DNA of 64,000 nt, taken from assembly GCF_900215465.1 (NCBI RefSeq), contig NZ_OBEH01000002.1, forward strand, positions 186,001-250,000, written 5' to 3'. The stretch's first letter is position 1; every line of letters begins with the position of its first letter. The translations under genes were made by a program, and so were the position numbers. The notes beneath the pieces were generated by a model. The model saw only the letters and a list, made by a program, of their open reading frames with translations, had not been told where the DNA came from and searched no databases. This DNA is from Flagellimonas pacifica. GTDB taxonomy: Bacteria; Bacteroidota; Bacteroidia; Flavobacteriales; Flavobacteriaceae. Below are positions 1-8,806 of the stretch, one piece after another.

Positions 1-414
1 AAGGTACAGAGTCGTAAAATTGTATTGACAAAGGACAAGATCAACGAGATTTCGGATGGACTTGCAGGACTTGAATCCGAAAACTTTTACCTCAAGCCCA
101 ACATTACCATCAAGGAAGTGGCAGAAACGTTGGGCACCAACAACAAATATATTTCCCTGTATCTCAACCGACATGCCGGAAAGGACTATTCGACCTATAT
201 CAACACCTTGCGTATCGACCACTTTATCCAAAAACTTACCGTCGACCCGACCTTTGTGAAAAGATATACCCTCGATGCCATGGCCCAGCAGTGTGGATAT
301 ACCAGTAACAAGGCACTCAACAAAGCCTGTAAAAGGTTATTGGGAAAGACATCTTCCCAACTATTGCAAGAGCATTCAGGTCCCAATTCCCGAAAAGGGA
401 CTTCCAGTTCCTGA
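1..414 (+). CDS. AraC-type HTH regulator, C-terminal part (partial at left edge)
   Basis: The reading frame is open from base 1, so the gene begins outside the window; only about 137 codons are visible. They contain two helix-turn-helix units typical of AraC DNA-binding domains: a first one around the stretch ITIKEVAETLGTNNKYISLY, and a second around YTLDAMAQQCGYTSNKALNKA followed by CKRLLGKTSSQ. In Bacteroidota such domains often end longer TPR/membrane or hybrid regulators, but the missing N-terminus prevents a choice. The tail after the HTH (about 14 residues, rich in Ser, Lys and Gly) is not conserved-looking, and its last codons overlap the first two repeated boxes of the array at 386-439. 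Its position just before a RiPP cluster makes it a candidate regulator of that cluster; this is inference. Confidence 0.75.
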   Translation, partial: KVQSRKIVLTKDKINEISDGLAGLESENFYLKPNITIKEVAETLGTNNKYISLYLNRHAGKDYSTYINTLRIDHFIQKLTVDPTFVKRYTLDAMAQQCGYTSNKALNKACKRLLGKTSSQLLQEHSGPNSRKGTSSS

Positions 415-439
415 AAAGGGCATTCCGACTTTCGGGAAA
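386..439 (+). promoter_or_regulatory. Array of three TTYC-NN-GAAA boxes upstream of the RiPP precursor
   Basis: Three near-palindromic 10-bp boxes occur at 386-395 (ATTCCCGAAA), 407-416 (GTTCCTGAAA) and 430-439 (TTTCGGGAAA), spaced 21 and 23 bp, about two helical turns. Similar boxes with 22 and 21 bp spacing lie at 8673-8725 upstream of the divergent lanB gene. This is a candidate operator for a shared regulator; AraC-family proteins commonly contact half-sites about 21 bp apart. The binding protein is inferred, not shown. Confidence 0.45.
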
Positions 440-511
440 GTGCCCAATCCCCTTTTCATGTACATTACTTCTTTGAATAGATTTGGGAGGTTAATCCTTA
501 AATATACTATC

Positions 512-649
512 ATGAAAAAATCAGAAGAAAAAAAGAAACATGAAGATCTGAAATTGGAAACCTTCAAGATTATGGAACTGTCCAGACCAGAGAAAATCCA
601 GGGAGGTGGTGATGGTGGTTGGACAATAAGAAAGGATAGGGACATGTAA
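512..649 (+). CDS. RiPP precursor peptide with GG leader, Cys-free core
   Basis: This is a 45-residue peptide beginning MKKSEEKKK. The central part, LKLETFKIMELSRPEKIQ, followed by Gly-Gly-Gly at 31-33, fits the Bacteroidota double-glycine leader family used for class I lanthipeptide-like products (LKL...I..L......I.GG). The C-terminal part DGGWTIRKDRDM has a second Gly-Gly at 35-36. Cleavage after either GG would leave 9-13 residues with one Thr, no Ser and no Cys. The start was chosen because ATG 512 begins the basic leader directly, although the frame is open further upstream. It sits immediately before the protease and C39 exporter genes and probably supplies their substrate. The core cannot form a lanthionine by itself; at most one Dhb from Thr38 is expected from the LanB pair. 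It could also be a signalling peptide rather than an antibiotic. Confidence 0.7.
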   Translation: MKKSEEKKKHEDLKLETFKIMELSRPEKIQGGGDGGWTIRKDRDM

Positions 650-684
650 TCAATTGAACATTTAAAAACTATTATCCATACTTT

Positions 685-2307
685 ATGACGAGGATACACA
701 AAACCCTGACCATTCCACTTATAGTACTGATTATAGGAGCATCCCAAGCCTGTGCGAAAAGGCAAAATCAAAGTTCCGAACAAACAGGATGGCAATTACT
801 TGACCGGGAACTGGACTCCATTCCCGGTATAAGCTTGGAAAAGGCCTATAGGGCAACCATCAGACCCAATGGTCAGGAAATTGTCGTGGCCCTTATCGAT
901 AGTCCCATTGACCTAGACCATCCAGATCTAAAACAACAGTTTTGGGTGAACGGGGATGAAATCCCAAATAACCAAATTGACGATGACGGGAACGGTTATG
1001 TGGATGACGTCCATGGATGGAACTATCTGGGATACGGAGATGGAAAGACCCTCCAATTTGCCAATTATGACTATGTGAGGGCAATAAGGAGGCTTTCCCC
1101 AAAATTTGAGGGATTGGACAGTACCCTGATAAAAGATACTGATTCCATCGAGAACCGGGTCTACAGAAGGGCATTGGAACTAATGGAAGCCGATATACCG
1201 GATATTGAAGGCGAACTTGGTTACTACACCGAAGAATTGGTTAACTTCAGGGAGTCCACCAAACTATTTGAAGCGGCCTATGATCCCATAACGGGACTTT
1301 TCAATGAATCCACCCTGGATTCCATGGAACCAAAGACCGAAAGGGAAAAAGAGCTATTGCCGATAGCAAAAGATTTCGCATACTATGGATGGTACCCCTC
1401 GTTGATGGAAAACTTCAAAAACCAAGGGGAGATGCGAAAGATAGTCTGCGCAAATTTGGATACCATACCACGGGCCTTGATAGGGGATGATATTTACGAC
1501 CTTTCCGATATCAGGGGAAATCCCATTGTCGATGCCCCGGAGGGTTGGATCACCCATGCGACCCAAGTAGCTGGAGTTATCGCGGCCACTAGGGACAATG
1601 GCACTGGCATCAAAGGGGTTTCCAACGCCATAAGGATAATGCCCTTGGTCATCTTTCCCGAACGTGGGCATGAAACGGACAAGGATTTGGCCAATGCCAT
1701 TCGGTATGCCGTAGACAATGGCGCCAAGATCATCAATTATAGCCATGGAAAGTATTTTGTGGAGCGGCCCGATTTCATTTGGGACGCGATCAAGTATGCG
1801 GAGGAACATGGTGTCCTGGTAGTAACGGCGGCCGGTAACGTCCCAAAGGATATTGATGTTAAGGAAAATTCACCATACCCGATCGACAACCCCGGAAATG
1901 GACCGGAACTGGCCACAAACCTTCTCCGGGTCGGGGCCTCGGGAAAATCCTTTAAATGGCCCAAGACCTCCTGGGGAAGCTATGGCCGTAAAAATGTGGA
2001 CATGTTCGCGCCAGGACAACGTATGCTCACCACCAATTCGGGTGACCGACCCTACTTCACCGTAGGGGGCTCATCCCTATCCTGTGCCCTGACATCCGGT
2101 GTAGCGGCCCTTCTTTGGTCACAATATCCCGACCTTGACCATAGGCAGGTCAAGACCATTCTCATGATAAGCGGAAACCGTGTCCATAGGAAAGTGGATA
2201 TCGGGGATGATGTATTCGTCAATTTTGAAGAACTTTCAGCGACCGGACGGATATTAAATGCGCATACCGCACTTCTGTTGGGACGTGAGGCAAGTTCCCT
2301 GGATTGA
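685..2307 (+). CDS. Subtilisin-like (S8) serine protease, probable lipoprotein
   Basis: This 540-residue protein has an N-terminal hydrophobic segment ending in ASQAC (Cys23), so it is probably an exported lipoprotein, though the lipobox is not canonical. The S8 triad is readable: Asp72 in IDSPIDLDHPDL, His291 in THATQVAGVIA and Ser464 in GGSSLSCALTSG, with the oxyanion Asn385 in VVTAAGN. About 170 residues of acidic/helical sequence are inserted between the Asp and His motifs, far more than in plain subtilases. It lies between the precursor and the exporter on the same strand, so a role as leader peptidase or in maturing the exported peptide is likely by analogy with LanP proteases. The exporter carries its own C39 peptidase, so two proteases serve one cluster. 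An unrelated housekeeping protease is the alternative. Confidence 0.85.
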   Translation: MTRIHKTLTIPLIVLIIGASQACAKRQNQSSEQTGWQLLDRELDSIPGISLEKAYRATIRPNGQEIVVALIDSPIDLDHPDLKQQFWVNGDEIPNNQIDDDGNGYVDDVHGWNYLGYGDGKTLQFANYDYVRAIRRLSPKFEGLDSTLIKDTDSIENRVYRRALELMEADIPDIEGELGYYTEELVNFRESTKLFEAAYDPITGLFNESTLDSMEPKTEREKELLPIAKDFAYYGWYPSLMENFKNQGEMRKIVCANLDTIPRALIGDDIYDLSDIRGNPIVDAPEGWITHATQVAGVIAATRDNGTGIKGVSNAIRIMPLVIFPERGHETDKDLANAIRYAVDNGAKIINYSHGKYFVERPDFIWDAIKYAEEHGVLVVTAAGNVPKDIDVKENSPYPIDNPGNGPELATNLLRVGASGKSFKWPKTSWGSYGRKNVDMFAPGQRMLTTNSGDRPYFTVGGSSLSCALTSGVAALLWSQYPDLDHRQVKTILMISGNRVHRKVDIGDDVFVNFEELSATGRILNAHTALLLGREASSLD

Positions 2308-2308
2308 A

Positions 2309-4492
2309 ATGAACAGATCGGTCTATCCTTTTTCACAACAATGGGATGCCATGGACTGCGGTCCTTCCTGTCTGGAAATGGTGGCCAAATACCATGGTAT
2401 CGAAACAAATCGGGCGCAATTGCGTCAATGGTGCCATCTGGGACCGAACGGTGCCTCATTTTCAGGTCTATCTGAAGCTGCGGAAAAGATCGGGTTCAAT
2501 AGCCTTTCCATTGGGATAGGGGCCGATCAGTTGGGAACCGTTCCAAAACCCTGTATCCTTCACTGGGAAAACAGGCATTTTGTGGTACTCTATGAATTTA
2601 AGAACGGTAGGGCGATCGTAGGCGACCCAGCGCAGGGAATCCGAAAGCTCCACCGAGATGAACTTGAGGCAAAATGGCTTCCCGATACAAATGCCAATAA
2701 AGGTTTTGTACTGCTACTGGAAGCAATGGGCGAACATATCCAACAATCAAATGCCCAACAGGAAGGCCGGCCGAAAGGTCTTTACCAATTATGGGAATAT
2801 TTTAAAAACTATAAAAAGGAAGGTGCCCAGTTGCTACTGGGCCTGATCTTTGGCAGTCTGACCCAATTGGCGCTCCCCTTCCTGACCCAGGCCATGGTCG
2901 ATCATGGGATCCGCTTTCAGGACATGCATTTTGTATATGTGGTCCTATTGGCCCAAACCATCTTTTTTGTGTCCCTGTCCTCTGTAGAGATCATCAGGGG
3001 ATGGATCTTGTTGCAGATTACCCAACAGGTAAACCTTCTCTTGGTGACGGACTTTTTGAAACGATTGTTACAACTTCCCATCGCTTTTTTCGATTCCAAA
3101 CATTCGGGCGATATCATCCAGCGGATCCAGGACAATCGAAAGGTCCAGGAGTTTGTGTCCTCCAAGAGCCTATCGGCACTTTTCAGTATGGTTACCCTTC
3201 TTGCCTTTGCCGTTGTCCTTTGGTACTATCAGATCTTTCTGGGTATACTGTTTCTATTGACCTTATTGTTATATGGGCTTTGGTCCCTATCGTTCCTGAG
3301 AAAACAGATGGGATGGGACCACCAACATTTCCAGAAGGAGTCGGAAACACAGCGTGCCATTTGGCAGTTGGTCAGGGGACTTACGGCCATCAAGCTCAAC
3401 AGGTCCGAGCAAAAAAGGCGTATGGAGTGGGCAAGGGTACAACAGAAGCTGTTCCATATCCAGCACAGGCAATTGTCCATTGCCCAAAAGCAGCGGTTCG
3501 GGGCAATGTTCATACATCAAATGGGTTCGTTGGTCCTATTGTTCCTATCCGCCAAATATGTTATCCATGGAGAACTGACCCTGGGCGCAATGCTCTCAAT
3601 ACAGTTCATTGTTGGGCAGGTGGGCCTACCACTTTCCAATATTGTCCAGTTCTTTGTGGAGGCCCAGTCTGCCGGACTGAGTCTGGAGCGGATGCAAGAA
3701 GTCCATTCCCATCCAAAGGAAACAACAGATGGGGTCCAAGTGGAAATGGGACAGAATATTTCCCTCAAGGACGTTTCCTTCCGTTACGGCCCAAAATCCT
3801 CTCCACTTGTCCTTGACAAGGTGAGCTTGACCATAGCGTATGGAAGAACGACTGCAATTGTGGGCACAAGTGGGAGTGGAAAGACGACCTTGCTCAAACT
3901 TTTATTGGGACATTATGATACCTACCAGGGCAAGATCAGATTGGGCAGCATCGATCTTAGGAAGCTGTCCAGGTCGGATTGGCGGGATACCTGTGGAGCG
4001 GTAATGCAGGAAGGATTTGTTTTTGAGGACACCCTGGTCTCCAATATTACGGAATCCGAAAAAGATGTCGTGGACGGACAACGACTGGAAACCGCCATTC
4101 AAATTTCCCAATTAGGGGACTTTTTGAAACAGTTGCCCCTTGGTCTGCGGACCAGGTTGGGAACAGATGGAATGAACCTGAGCGGAGGGGAACGTCAACG
4201 GGTATTGTTGGCTCGTGCGCTTTACAAATTACCCCGATTTTTCCTTCTGGACGAGGCGACCAGCGCCATGGACACCCAATTGGAGCACCGGGTCATGGAA
4301 GGACTGAAAAAATTCTACAAGGGACGTACAGTGCTTATCATTGCCCATAGGATGAGCACGGTGAGGGAGGCCGATCACATCGTGGTCCTTGAAAAGGGAA
4401 AAGTGGTCGAACAGGGAACCCATGAAGATCTGGTCAAGGCCAAACGACACTATTATGGGTTGGTAAAATATCAGTTGGAATCGGGAACATGA
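2309..4492 (+). CDS. Peptidase-containing ABC transporter (C39-TM-NBD)
   Basis: This 727-residue bacteriocin-type exporter cleaves double-glycine leaders and pumps the product across the inner membrane. An N-terminal C39 peptidase occupies about residues 1-130, with Cys17 in AMDCGPSCL, His90 in ENRHFVVLYE and Asp106 in VGDPAQG. It is followed by a six-helix ABC membrane domain (about 155-440) and a C-terminal ATPase with Walker A GTSGSGKTT, signature LSGGERQRV and Walker B FFLLDEATSAMD. ATG 2309 was chosen because it starts directly before the C39 domain and falls just after the protease stop; the frame is open from 2258, inside the protease gene. The stop overlaps the HlyD start by four bases, so the two are translationally coupled. 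The precursor with GG at 512-649 is its obvious substrate. Confidence 0.92.
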   Translation: MNRSVYPFSQQWDAMDCGPSCLEMVAKYHGIETNRAQLRQWCHLGPNGASFSGLSEAAEKIGFNSLSIGIGADQLGTVPKPCILHWENRHFVVLYEFKNGRAIVGDPAQGIRKLHRDELEAKWLPDTNANKGFVLLLEAMGEHIQQSNAQQEGRPKGLYQLWEYFKNYKKEGAQLLLGLIFGSLTQLALPFLTQAMVDHGIRFQDMHFVYVVLLAQTIFFVSLSSVEIIRGWILLQITQQVNLLLVTDFLKRLLQLPIAFFDSKHSGDIIQRIQDNRKVQEFVSSKSLSALFSMVTLLAFAVVLWYYQIFLGILFLLTLLLYGLWSLSFLRKQMGWDHQHFQKESETQRAIWQLVRGLTAIKLNRSEQKRRMEWARVQQKLFHIQHRQLSIAQKQRFGAMFIHQMGSLVLLFLSAKYVIHGELTLGAMLSIQFIVGQVGLPLSNIVQFFVEAQSAGLSLERMQEVHSHPKETTDGVQVEMGQNISLKDVSFRYGPKSSPLVLDKVSLTIAYGRTTAIVGTSGSGKTTLLKLLLGHYDTYQGKIRLGSIDLRKLSRSDWRDTCGAVMQEGFVFEDTLVSNITESEKDVVDGQRLETAIQISQLGDFLKQLPLGLRTRLGTDGMNLSGGERQRVLLARALYKLPRFFLLDEATSAMDTQLEHRVMEGLKKFYKGRTVLIIAHRMSTVREADHIVVLEKGKVVEQGTHEDLVKAKRHYYGLVKYQLESGT

Positions 4493-5757
4493 AAGGTCTA
4501 CGGGCGAACCACCATAAAGAACACTTTGGCCAGGTCCCAAATTTTTGGATTCGATGGGGCACATTGGTCATTGTGGGATCTGGCCTATTGCTGGCAGTCA
4601 TTGCCCATCTGATCTCCTATCCGGATATCGTGTCGGTAAATATCCAGCTTATGGGCAATGAGCCCATTGTCCACCTCTCGGCGCAGGTGGAAGGCCGAAT
4701 CAAGAAGTTCCATATCGATCAGGGCGGTACCATTGAAAAGGACCAAGTCCTGATGGAACTTGAAAACCCTGCCGAGATCCATGATGTTGTGGGACTAAAG
4801 ATGATCTTGGATACCATTGAAGGGATGGGATCGATATCCGTTCTTGAGGAGTCCAATGGCCTAAAATTGGGCAATATACGCCCCTATTTTCAGGCTTATA
4901 GGGATCTGTTGGTCCGAAAACAATTGTGGGACAGTTTACACCCAGGGAGAACCTATGACCGCTTGTCAAATGATAGGACCATGGAACTTTCCAAATGGAT
5001 CGGGGATTCAGAGATCTTGTTGGACGAACTGGAAATGGAGATCGTTTTGGGTGATAAAGAACTGCAGCGTTTTTCGACCCTTAAGGAGAAAGGGGTGGTG
5101 AGTGCTTCTGAATATGAGGAGCAGCTAAGGGCCCAGATCAATAGAAAGCAGGAACGGACCAGGTTGCGACAACGTATTTCCGAGACAAAGTTGATAATCT
5201 CTTCCCAAGAGGACATACGGCGGAAACAGGGTTTTGAGCTGGCAATGGAAGGAAAATTGTTGACCGACCGCATTGAGAATTCAAGAATGGAACTGCTCAG
5301 GGCCATCAAAGAATATGAACGCAACTATGTAATAAGATCTCCCATAGACGGAAGGGTCAATTGGCTGGTGCCAAAAACACCATATCAAAATGTTGGGCAA
5401 GGGGAGCCTTTGGTTGCCGTTATACCGAGTGGCTCCACCCGTGCATCCGGTCTAATGGAAGTACCTGCCATCAATAAGGGGAAAATAAAACCAGGGCAGG
5501 CCGTTCTTGTCCAGTTGGAGAATTTCCCGCAAGAAGAATATGGTGTATTAAAGGGGAGGGTAAGCTCCATTAACCGGGCTCCCCATCCCATTGACCGAAC
5601 CTATGGCGTAACCGTGACCTTTGACACATTGACAACAAGCTATGGAAAAGTACTTTCCTTGGAGGCCGCTTACTTGGGAAAGGGAAACATCATAACCGAG
5701 GAAATGAACCTTTGGCAACGGCTGTTTCGTGGAATACACCAAGGGCTCGTTAGATAA
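4489..5757 (+). CDS. HlyD-family membrane fusion (periplasmic adaptor) protein
   Basis: This 422-residue adaptor links the ABC exporter to an outer-membrane channel. It has one transmembrane segment near residues 22-46 (LVIVGSGLLLAVIAHLI), then a biotinyl-lipoyl-like strand (AQVEGRIKKFHIDQGGTIEKDQVLMELE). A long charged coiled-coil hairpin covers about 155-285, and the second lipoyl half (IRSPIDGRVNWLVPKTPYQNVGQGEPL) and beta-barrel domain follow. It overlaps the exporter by ATGA. No outer-membrane TolC-like gene lies beside it, so a chromosomal one must serve. Its stop is two bases from the convergent end of the lanB C-half gene. Confidence 0.9.
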   Translation: MKGLRANHHKEHFGQVPNFWIRWGTLVIVGSGLLLAVIAHLISYPDIVSVNIQLMGNEPIVHLSAQVEGRIKKFHIDQGGTIEKDQVLMELENPAEIHDVVGLKMILDTIEGMGSISVLEESNGLKLGNIRPYFQAYRDLLVRKQLWDSLHPGRTYDRLSNDRTMELSKWIGDSEILLDELEMEIVLGDKELQRFSTLKEKGVVSASEYEEQLRAQINRKQERTRLRQRISETKLIISSQEDIRRKQGFELAMEGKLLTDRIENSRMELLRAIKEYERNYVIRSPIDGRVNWLVPKTPYQNVGQGEPLVAVIPSGSTRASGLMEVPAINKGKIKPGQAVLVQLENFPQEEYGVLKGRVSSINRAPHPIDRTYGVTVTFDTLTTSYGKVLSLEAAYLGKGNIITEEMNLWQRLFRGIHQGLVR

Positions 5758-5759
5758 TT

Positions 5760-6566
5760 TCAAGCCCATTTACCATTTCTTGCCAATCGGGAGCGATAGG
5801 TCCTATCCAAGAACTCGTACAAAAGGAATTCCCATTGGCCATGGTCGGTCAAAAAGCATTTGTTGACCATCATATGCACAACATCCCGGACCAAATCGAA
5901 ATTGGTTTTTTCGTTGGTATATTCCAGTTGTCCAAGGACCATGGACATTTCTTTTAGGATGTTGGCCCCCTCTTGAACCCTTCCCAAGTTAGAGCTTCCA
6001 TCAATTATAATATCCCTATATGCCCTGGAAATGGATTTCTTGGCAGGCCCGGATCTTTTCAATCGTCGTCCGAAGAACCGATGCTGTTCCCTTACAAACA
6101 AATGCTGGTCCATGGGTTTGGGAAAAGCCTTTTCGAATAGGTAATGAACCATATCCATTAGGATTTTTAGCCGTTCTTTTTCTCCCAACTGTTGTCCAAA
6201 TAGGCAAAAAGCCCATTTACTTTGCAAATAAAAAAGGTCTTCGATCGTCCTGATGTTTGCCTGACCGTACCGCCCGATCTCTGGATGGTACTCTTGCCAC
6301 TCCATCTTCCATATCTGTCCAGCGTGCAAATAGGGTAACATCAAATCCGATAGATGTTGTCTTGATCGATCATCACCACATTCATCCGTCAAAATACGGA
6401 ACCGGAATTGCGGAAGTCCGTCCCAAAAGCGTACAAAGAACCATTTCCATCCATAGTACTTCGATCCTATGGACAGTACGGTAGGTGCCAACTCTTCCAT
6501 TAAAATTTTTTGAGTTATAACAGGTGTTCCCCAAATGAAAAGTGAAAGCCATTTTGTGTTTCTCAT
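5760..6566 (-). CDS. Split LanB, C-terminal (SpaB_C / elimination) protein
   Basis: This 268-residue protein matches the thiopeptide-type bacteriocin biosynthesis (SpaB C-terminal) family. Visible family signatures are KWFFVRFWDGLPQFRFRI, EWQEYHPEIGRYG and TIEDLFYLQSKWA. In class I lanthipeptide dehydratases this domain eliminates glutamate from glutamylated Ser/Thr to give Dha/Dhb. Here it is a separate protein whose start overlaps the end of the N-terminal half by four bases, as in split-LanB systems (thiopeptides, and pinensins of Chitinophaga). The commonly conserved HLRLR stretch reads QFRFR. Single small LanB-like proteins can instead be amino-acid ligases (PEARLs), but the adjacent full N-terminal half argues for a split dehydratase. 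Confidence 0.85.
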   Translation of the reverse strand: MRNTKWLSLFIWGTPVITQKILMEELAPTVLSIGSKYYGWKWFFVRFWDGLPQFRFRILTDECGDDRSRQHLSDLMLPYLHAGQIWKMEWQEYHPEIGRYGQANIRTIEDLFYLQSKWAFCLFGQQLGEKERLKILMDMVHYLFEKAFPKPMDQHLFVREQHRFFGRRLKRSGPAKKSISRAYRDIIIDGSSNLGRVQEGANILKEMSMVLGQLEYTNEKTNFDLVRDVVHMMVNKCFLTDHGQWEFLLYEFLDRTYRSRLARNGKWA

Positions 6567-8632
6567 TTGGAGGGTTTTTGAAAAAATGAAAATTGAAATT
6601 CACAGGAATAGGGTTGATGTCCGATGTCATTGACCAAGGGTTGGCCCGGGGGAATATATTCTTTAAAAACAATCGTGGCCTTGCCCAGACTGAGAACAAA
6701 GAGTCGCATGCACTCAAGGTTTCTTGTGTTCAGTACCAGGCTTTTGTCACCTTCCTCCCAAATAATCCTCTCCGGCAGGCCATAACTTTGGATAAATTCC
6801 GGCCATATTTTACAAAAGGTCGTGTTATCGGAAGCGGCCTTCTTTGCCATATCAAAAGCATTGTATTTAAAACGCCATGTCCTTTTGGACAATAGGATGT
6901 CCCCACAGATTACCCTGGGCATTATGGAAACCTCCCCTTCCAAAACGTCCCAGTCAAAATGGACATAGGCCGGTCTTCCCTGGTATTGGTGATCTCCCAA
7001 TAAACGATAAATGGCAGACGAGCTTCTGTAATGGTCATAGGAGGTGGTCAAATAGGGCTTGATTCTTTTGTCCGTCCGTTTATCAATTAATTTCAATTGA
7101 TCTCCATCATGTTGCAAGCATAGCGAATGGGTCGGAATATTGTCAACACGATTGTTTCGAGGCCCATTTTTGATGTGGAGTACCTGATCTCGCAATAATG
7201 GCCGCATCGCGATGTGCTTGGCCTTCCCTTCGGGTAGATAGGCCACTTCGGTTGTAAGCACATCGGTATCAAAATTGTTCTCATGATCCGTTATGGAACG
7301 TGCCCACTCCATGAAATCTTTCTTTCCCATGGCGTGCCGTGCATGTAGCACGGCCGCTGAAGAACCTCCAAATGAAAGTGGATGGCAATAGGATTTGTCA
7401 TCAATTTTCACCCATTCCACCACTCCGAAAAATGTAGGGCCAAATCCAAGTTCGGGTCGCTCAAACTGATCCAGACCGTCCCAATGCAAATGGATGTCCT
7501 TGGGATTATCCTTCGGGACGACTTTATCCTGTAACCATTGCCTGGCCGGTGAGGTCGGCTTTTCACTTTCATGTCGTTTTGGTTCCAGACCGAACTGATC
7601 AAGGTAGCTGCCCCTTGCTCTGTAACAACCAATGGGATAGCCCAATCCATATTCGGGATCCATTGCATCCACCAAACGGACTTTTTTATTACCATACAAA
7701 TGAAGGAACGCCTTGGAAAACTCTTGGTAGTCAGTATTGGTCCTATTGTATGAGAACAGGGAACACAACTCGTAAGCTCGTTGCAACTGATCCTTATAAG
7801 ACCTGTCCAACGTGGATGAATGGAACGAGGGATACATGTTGGTCTGGACCTTAATGGTATGGAAGTCATTGTCGCCCAATTGGATCTGTGCTGAATGGAA
7901 TATGGACGGTAAGGTGTTGGGGACCAAAAGCTTGTTTTCCACCAACTGTCCCAAATACAATTCCGCATTTTCGGTAGAATGCCCCATGTTTTCCAGTACG
8001 TGCAGCAGAAATCCACCTTTTGCCCCTGACCCGTCCATCATTTTCACAAGTATCCCAAGAGTTTCCGTTTTAGCGACCTCATGTACTATGGACACTTCAT
8101 TTTTTTCGCCATTGCCAAAATCATAAAACCTGTATCGGCCCTTGGTCTCAAACAACGTAGGGTTCACAAACCAGATCCTTCTCTTGTCGAAATTTTTCCA
8201 AACGGTTTCCTTTTTTTCAACGACGGAATGGATAATTGTATGGTCGTGAAAATCGTATCCAACAATGCGTTTTAACCGCGTTTTTGTTGCGAACGTGCCC
8301 AAGCTTGGGCCCGCAAAATTTCCAAAAGGGGTAGCGCGACTGCACATCCTGATACGGTATTTCAAAAGGGCAAACCAAATTTTTGGCAGTTTTTTCATGT
8401 TCCTTGTGGTAAGGCACCTCTCAATTTCCTTGGTCAGATGGGGTGAGGCATATTGAACGGCCCTTTTAAAAACCGGTTCGGACCACCATCCAGCTATTGT
8501 TTTTTTGGATGGCCTGCTCTCAAGAACGGAGTCCAGTTCGGAAACAGGGAAAAATGGGGAGCGGATGATGAACCTATTATCAATACAGAATCTGTGCTGT
8601 CGGTAATTCCCTGTGTTATCGATTGCTTCCAC
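6563..8632 (-). CDS. Split LanB, N-terminal (glutamylation) lantibiotic dehydratase
   Basis: This 689-residue protein has the hallmark of Lant_dehydr_N at residues 92-110 (YRIRMCSRATPFGNFAGPS). In characterised LanB enzymes this part transfers glutamate from glutamyl-tRNA to Ser/Thr of the precursor. The length fits an N-half alone; the elimination domain is encoded by the next gene, overlapping by four bases. The two genes run convergent to the precursor-protease-exporter operon and have their own upstream region with repeated boxes (8673-8725). The supposed substrate core contains just one Thr and no Ser, unusual for an enzyme of this class. No LanC cyclase is encoded anywhere in the window. 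Confidence 0.88.
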   Translation of the reverse strand: MEAIDNTGNYRQHRFCIDNRFIIRSPFFPVSELDSVLESRPSKKTIAGWWSEPVFKRAVQYASPHLTKEIERCLTTRNMKKLPKIWFALLKYRIRMCSRATPFGNFAGPSLGTFATKTRLKRIVGYDFHDHTIIHSVVEKKETVWKNFDKRRIWFVNPTLFETKGRYRFYDFGNGEKNEVSIVHEVAKTETLGILVKMMDGSGAKGGFLLHVLENMGHSTENAELYLGQLVENKLLVPNTLPSIFHSAQIQLGDNDFHTIKVQTNMYPSFHSSTLDRSYKDQLQRAYELCSLFSYNRTNTDYQEFSKAFLHLYGNKKVRLVDAMDPEYGLGYPIGCYRARGSYLDQFGLEPKRHESEKPTSPARQWLQDKVVPKDNPKDIHLHWDGLDQFERPELGFGPTFFGVVEWVKIDDKSYCHPLSFGGSSAAVLHARHAMGKKDFMEWARSITDHENNFDTDVLTTEVAYLPEGKAKHIAMRPLLRDQVLHIKNGPRNNRVDNIPTHSLCLQHDGDQLKLIDKRTDKRIKPYLTTSYDHYRSSSAIYRLLGDHQYQGRPAYVHFDWDVLEGEVSIMPRVICGDILLSKRTWRFKYNAFDMAKKAASDNTTFCKIWPEFIQSYGLPERIIWEEGDKSLVLNTRNLECMRLFVLSLGKATIVFKEYIPPGQPLVNDIGHQPYSCEFQFSFFQKPSK

Positions 8633-8672
8633 TGGCCTAGAATTTAGCCTTTTAGCCTATCTTGGACAACAC

Positions 8673-8725
8673 TTTCGGGAAACGGCTGGGTCCCTTTTGG
8701 GAAAACCGCATGGACTTTCAGGAAA
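8673..8725 (-). promoter_or_regulatory. Array of TTTC/T-NGG-AAA boxes upstream of lanB
   Basis: Boxes at 8673-8682 (TTTCGGGAAA), 8695-8704 (TTTTGGGAAA) and 8716-8725 (TTTCAGGAAA) are spaced 22 and 21 bp. A weaker fourth candidate follows near 8741. They lie in the 174-bp region between the divergent lanB and rteC starts and resemble the array upstream of the precursor (386-439). The sharing suggests a common regulator controlling both arms of the RiPP cluster; rteC could also be affected. Confidence 0.45.
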
Positions 8726-8806
8726 CCTGGGCAATGTCCCTTTTCCAAACCCATCGATGGTCACTAGATTTAATGTGGTCGGAAGGGATATTGCCGACCT
8801 TTCCAT

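Noticed and set aside
3001..3816. 271-codon open frame in a second plus-strand frame
   Set aside because: It lies wholly inside the C39 ABC transporter gene, has no family signature and is a shadow of the GC-rich coding sequence.
1..8806. LanC cyclase or a second precursor peptide in the RiPP cluster
   Set aside because: All sizeable frames are accounted for by other families, and no further short frame with a GG leader was found in the gaps.
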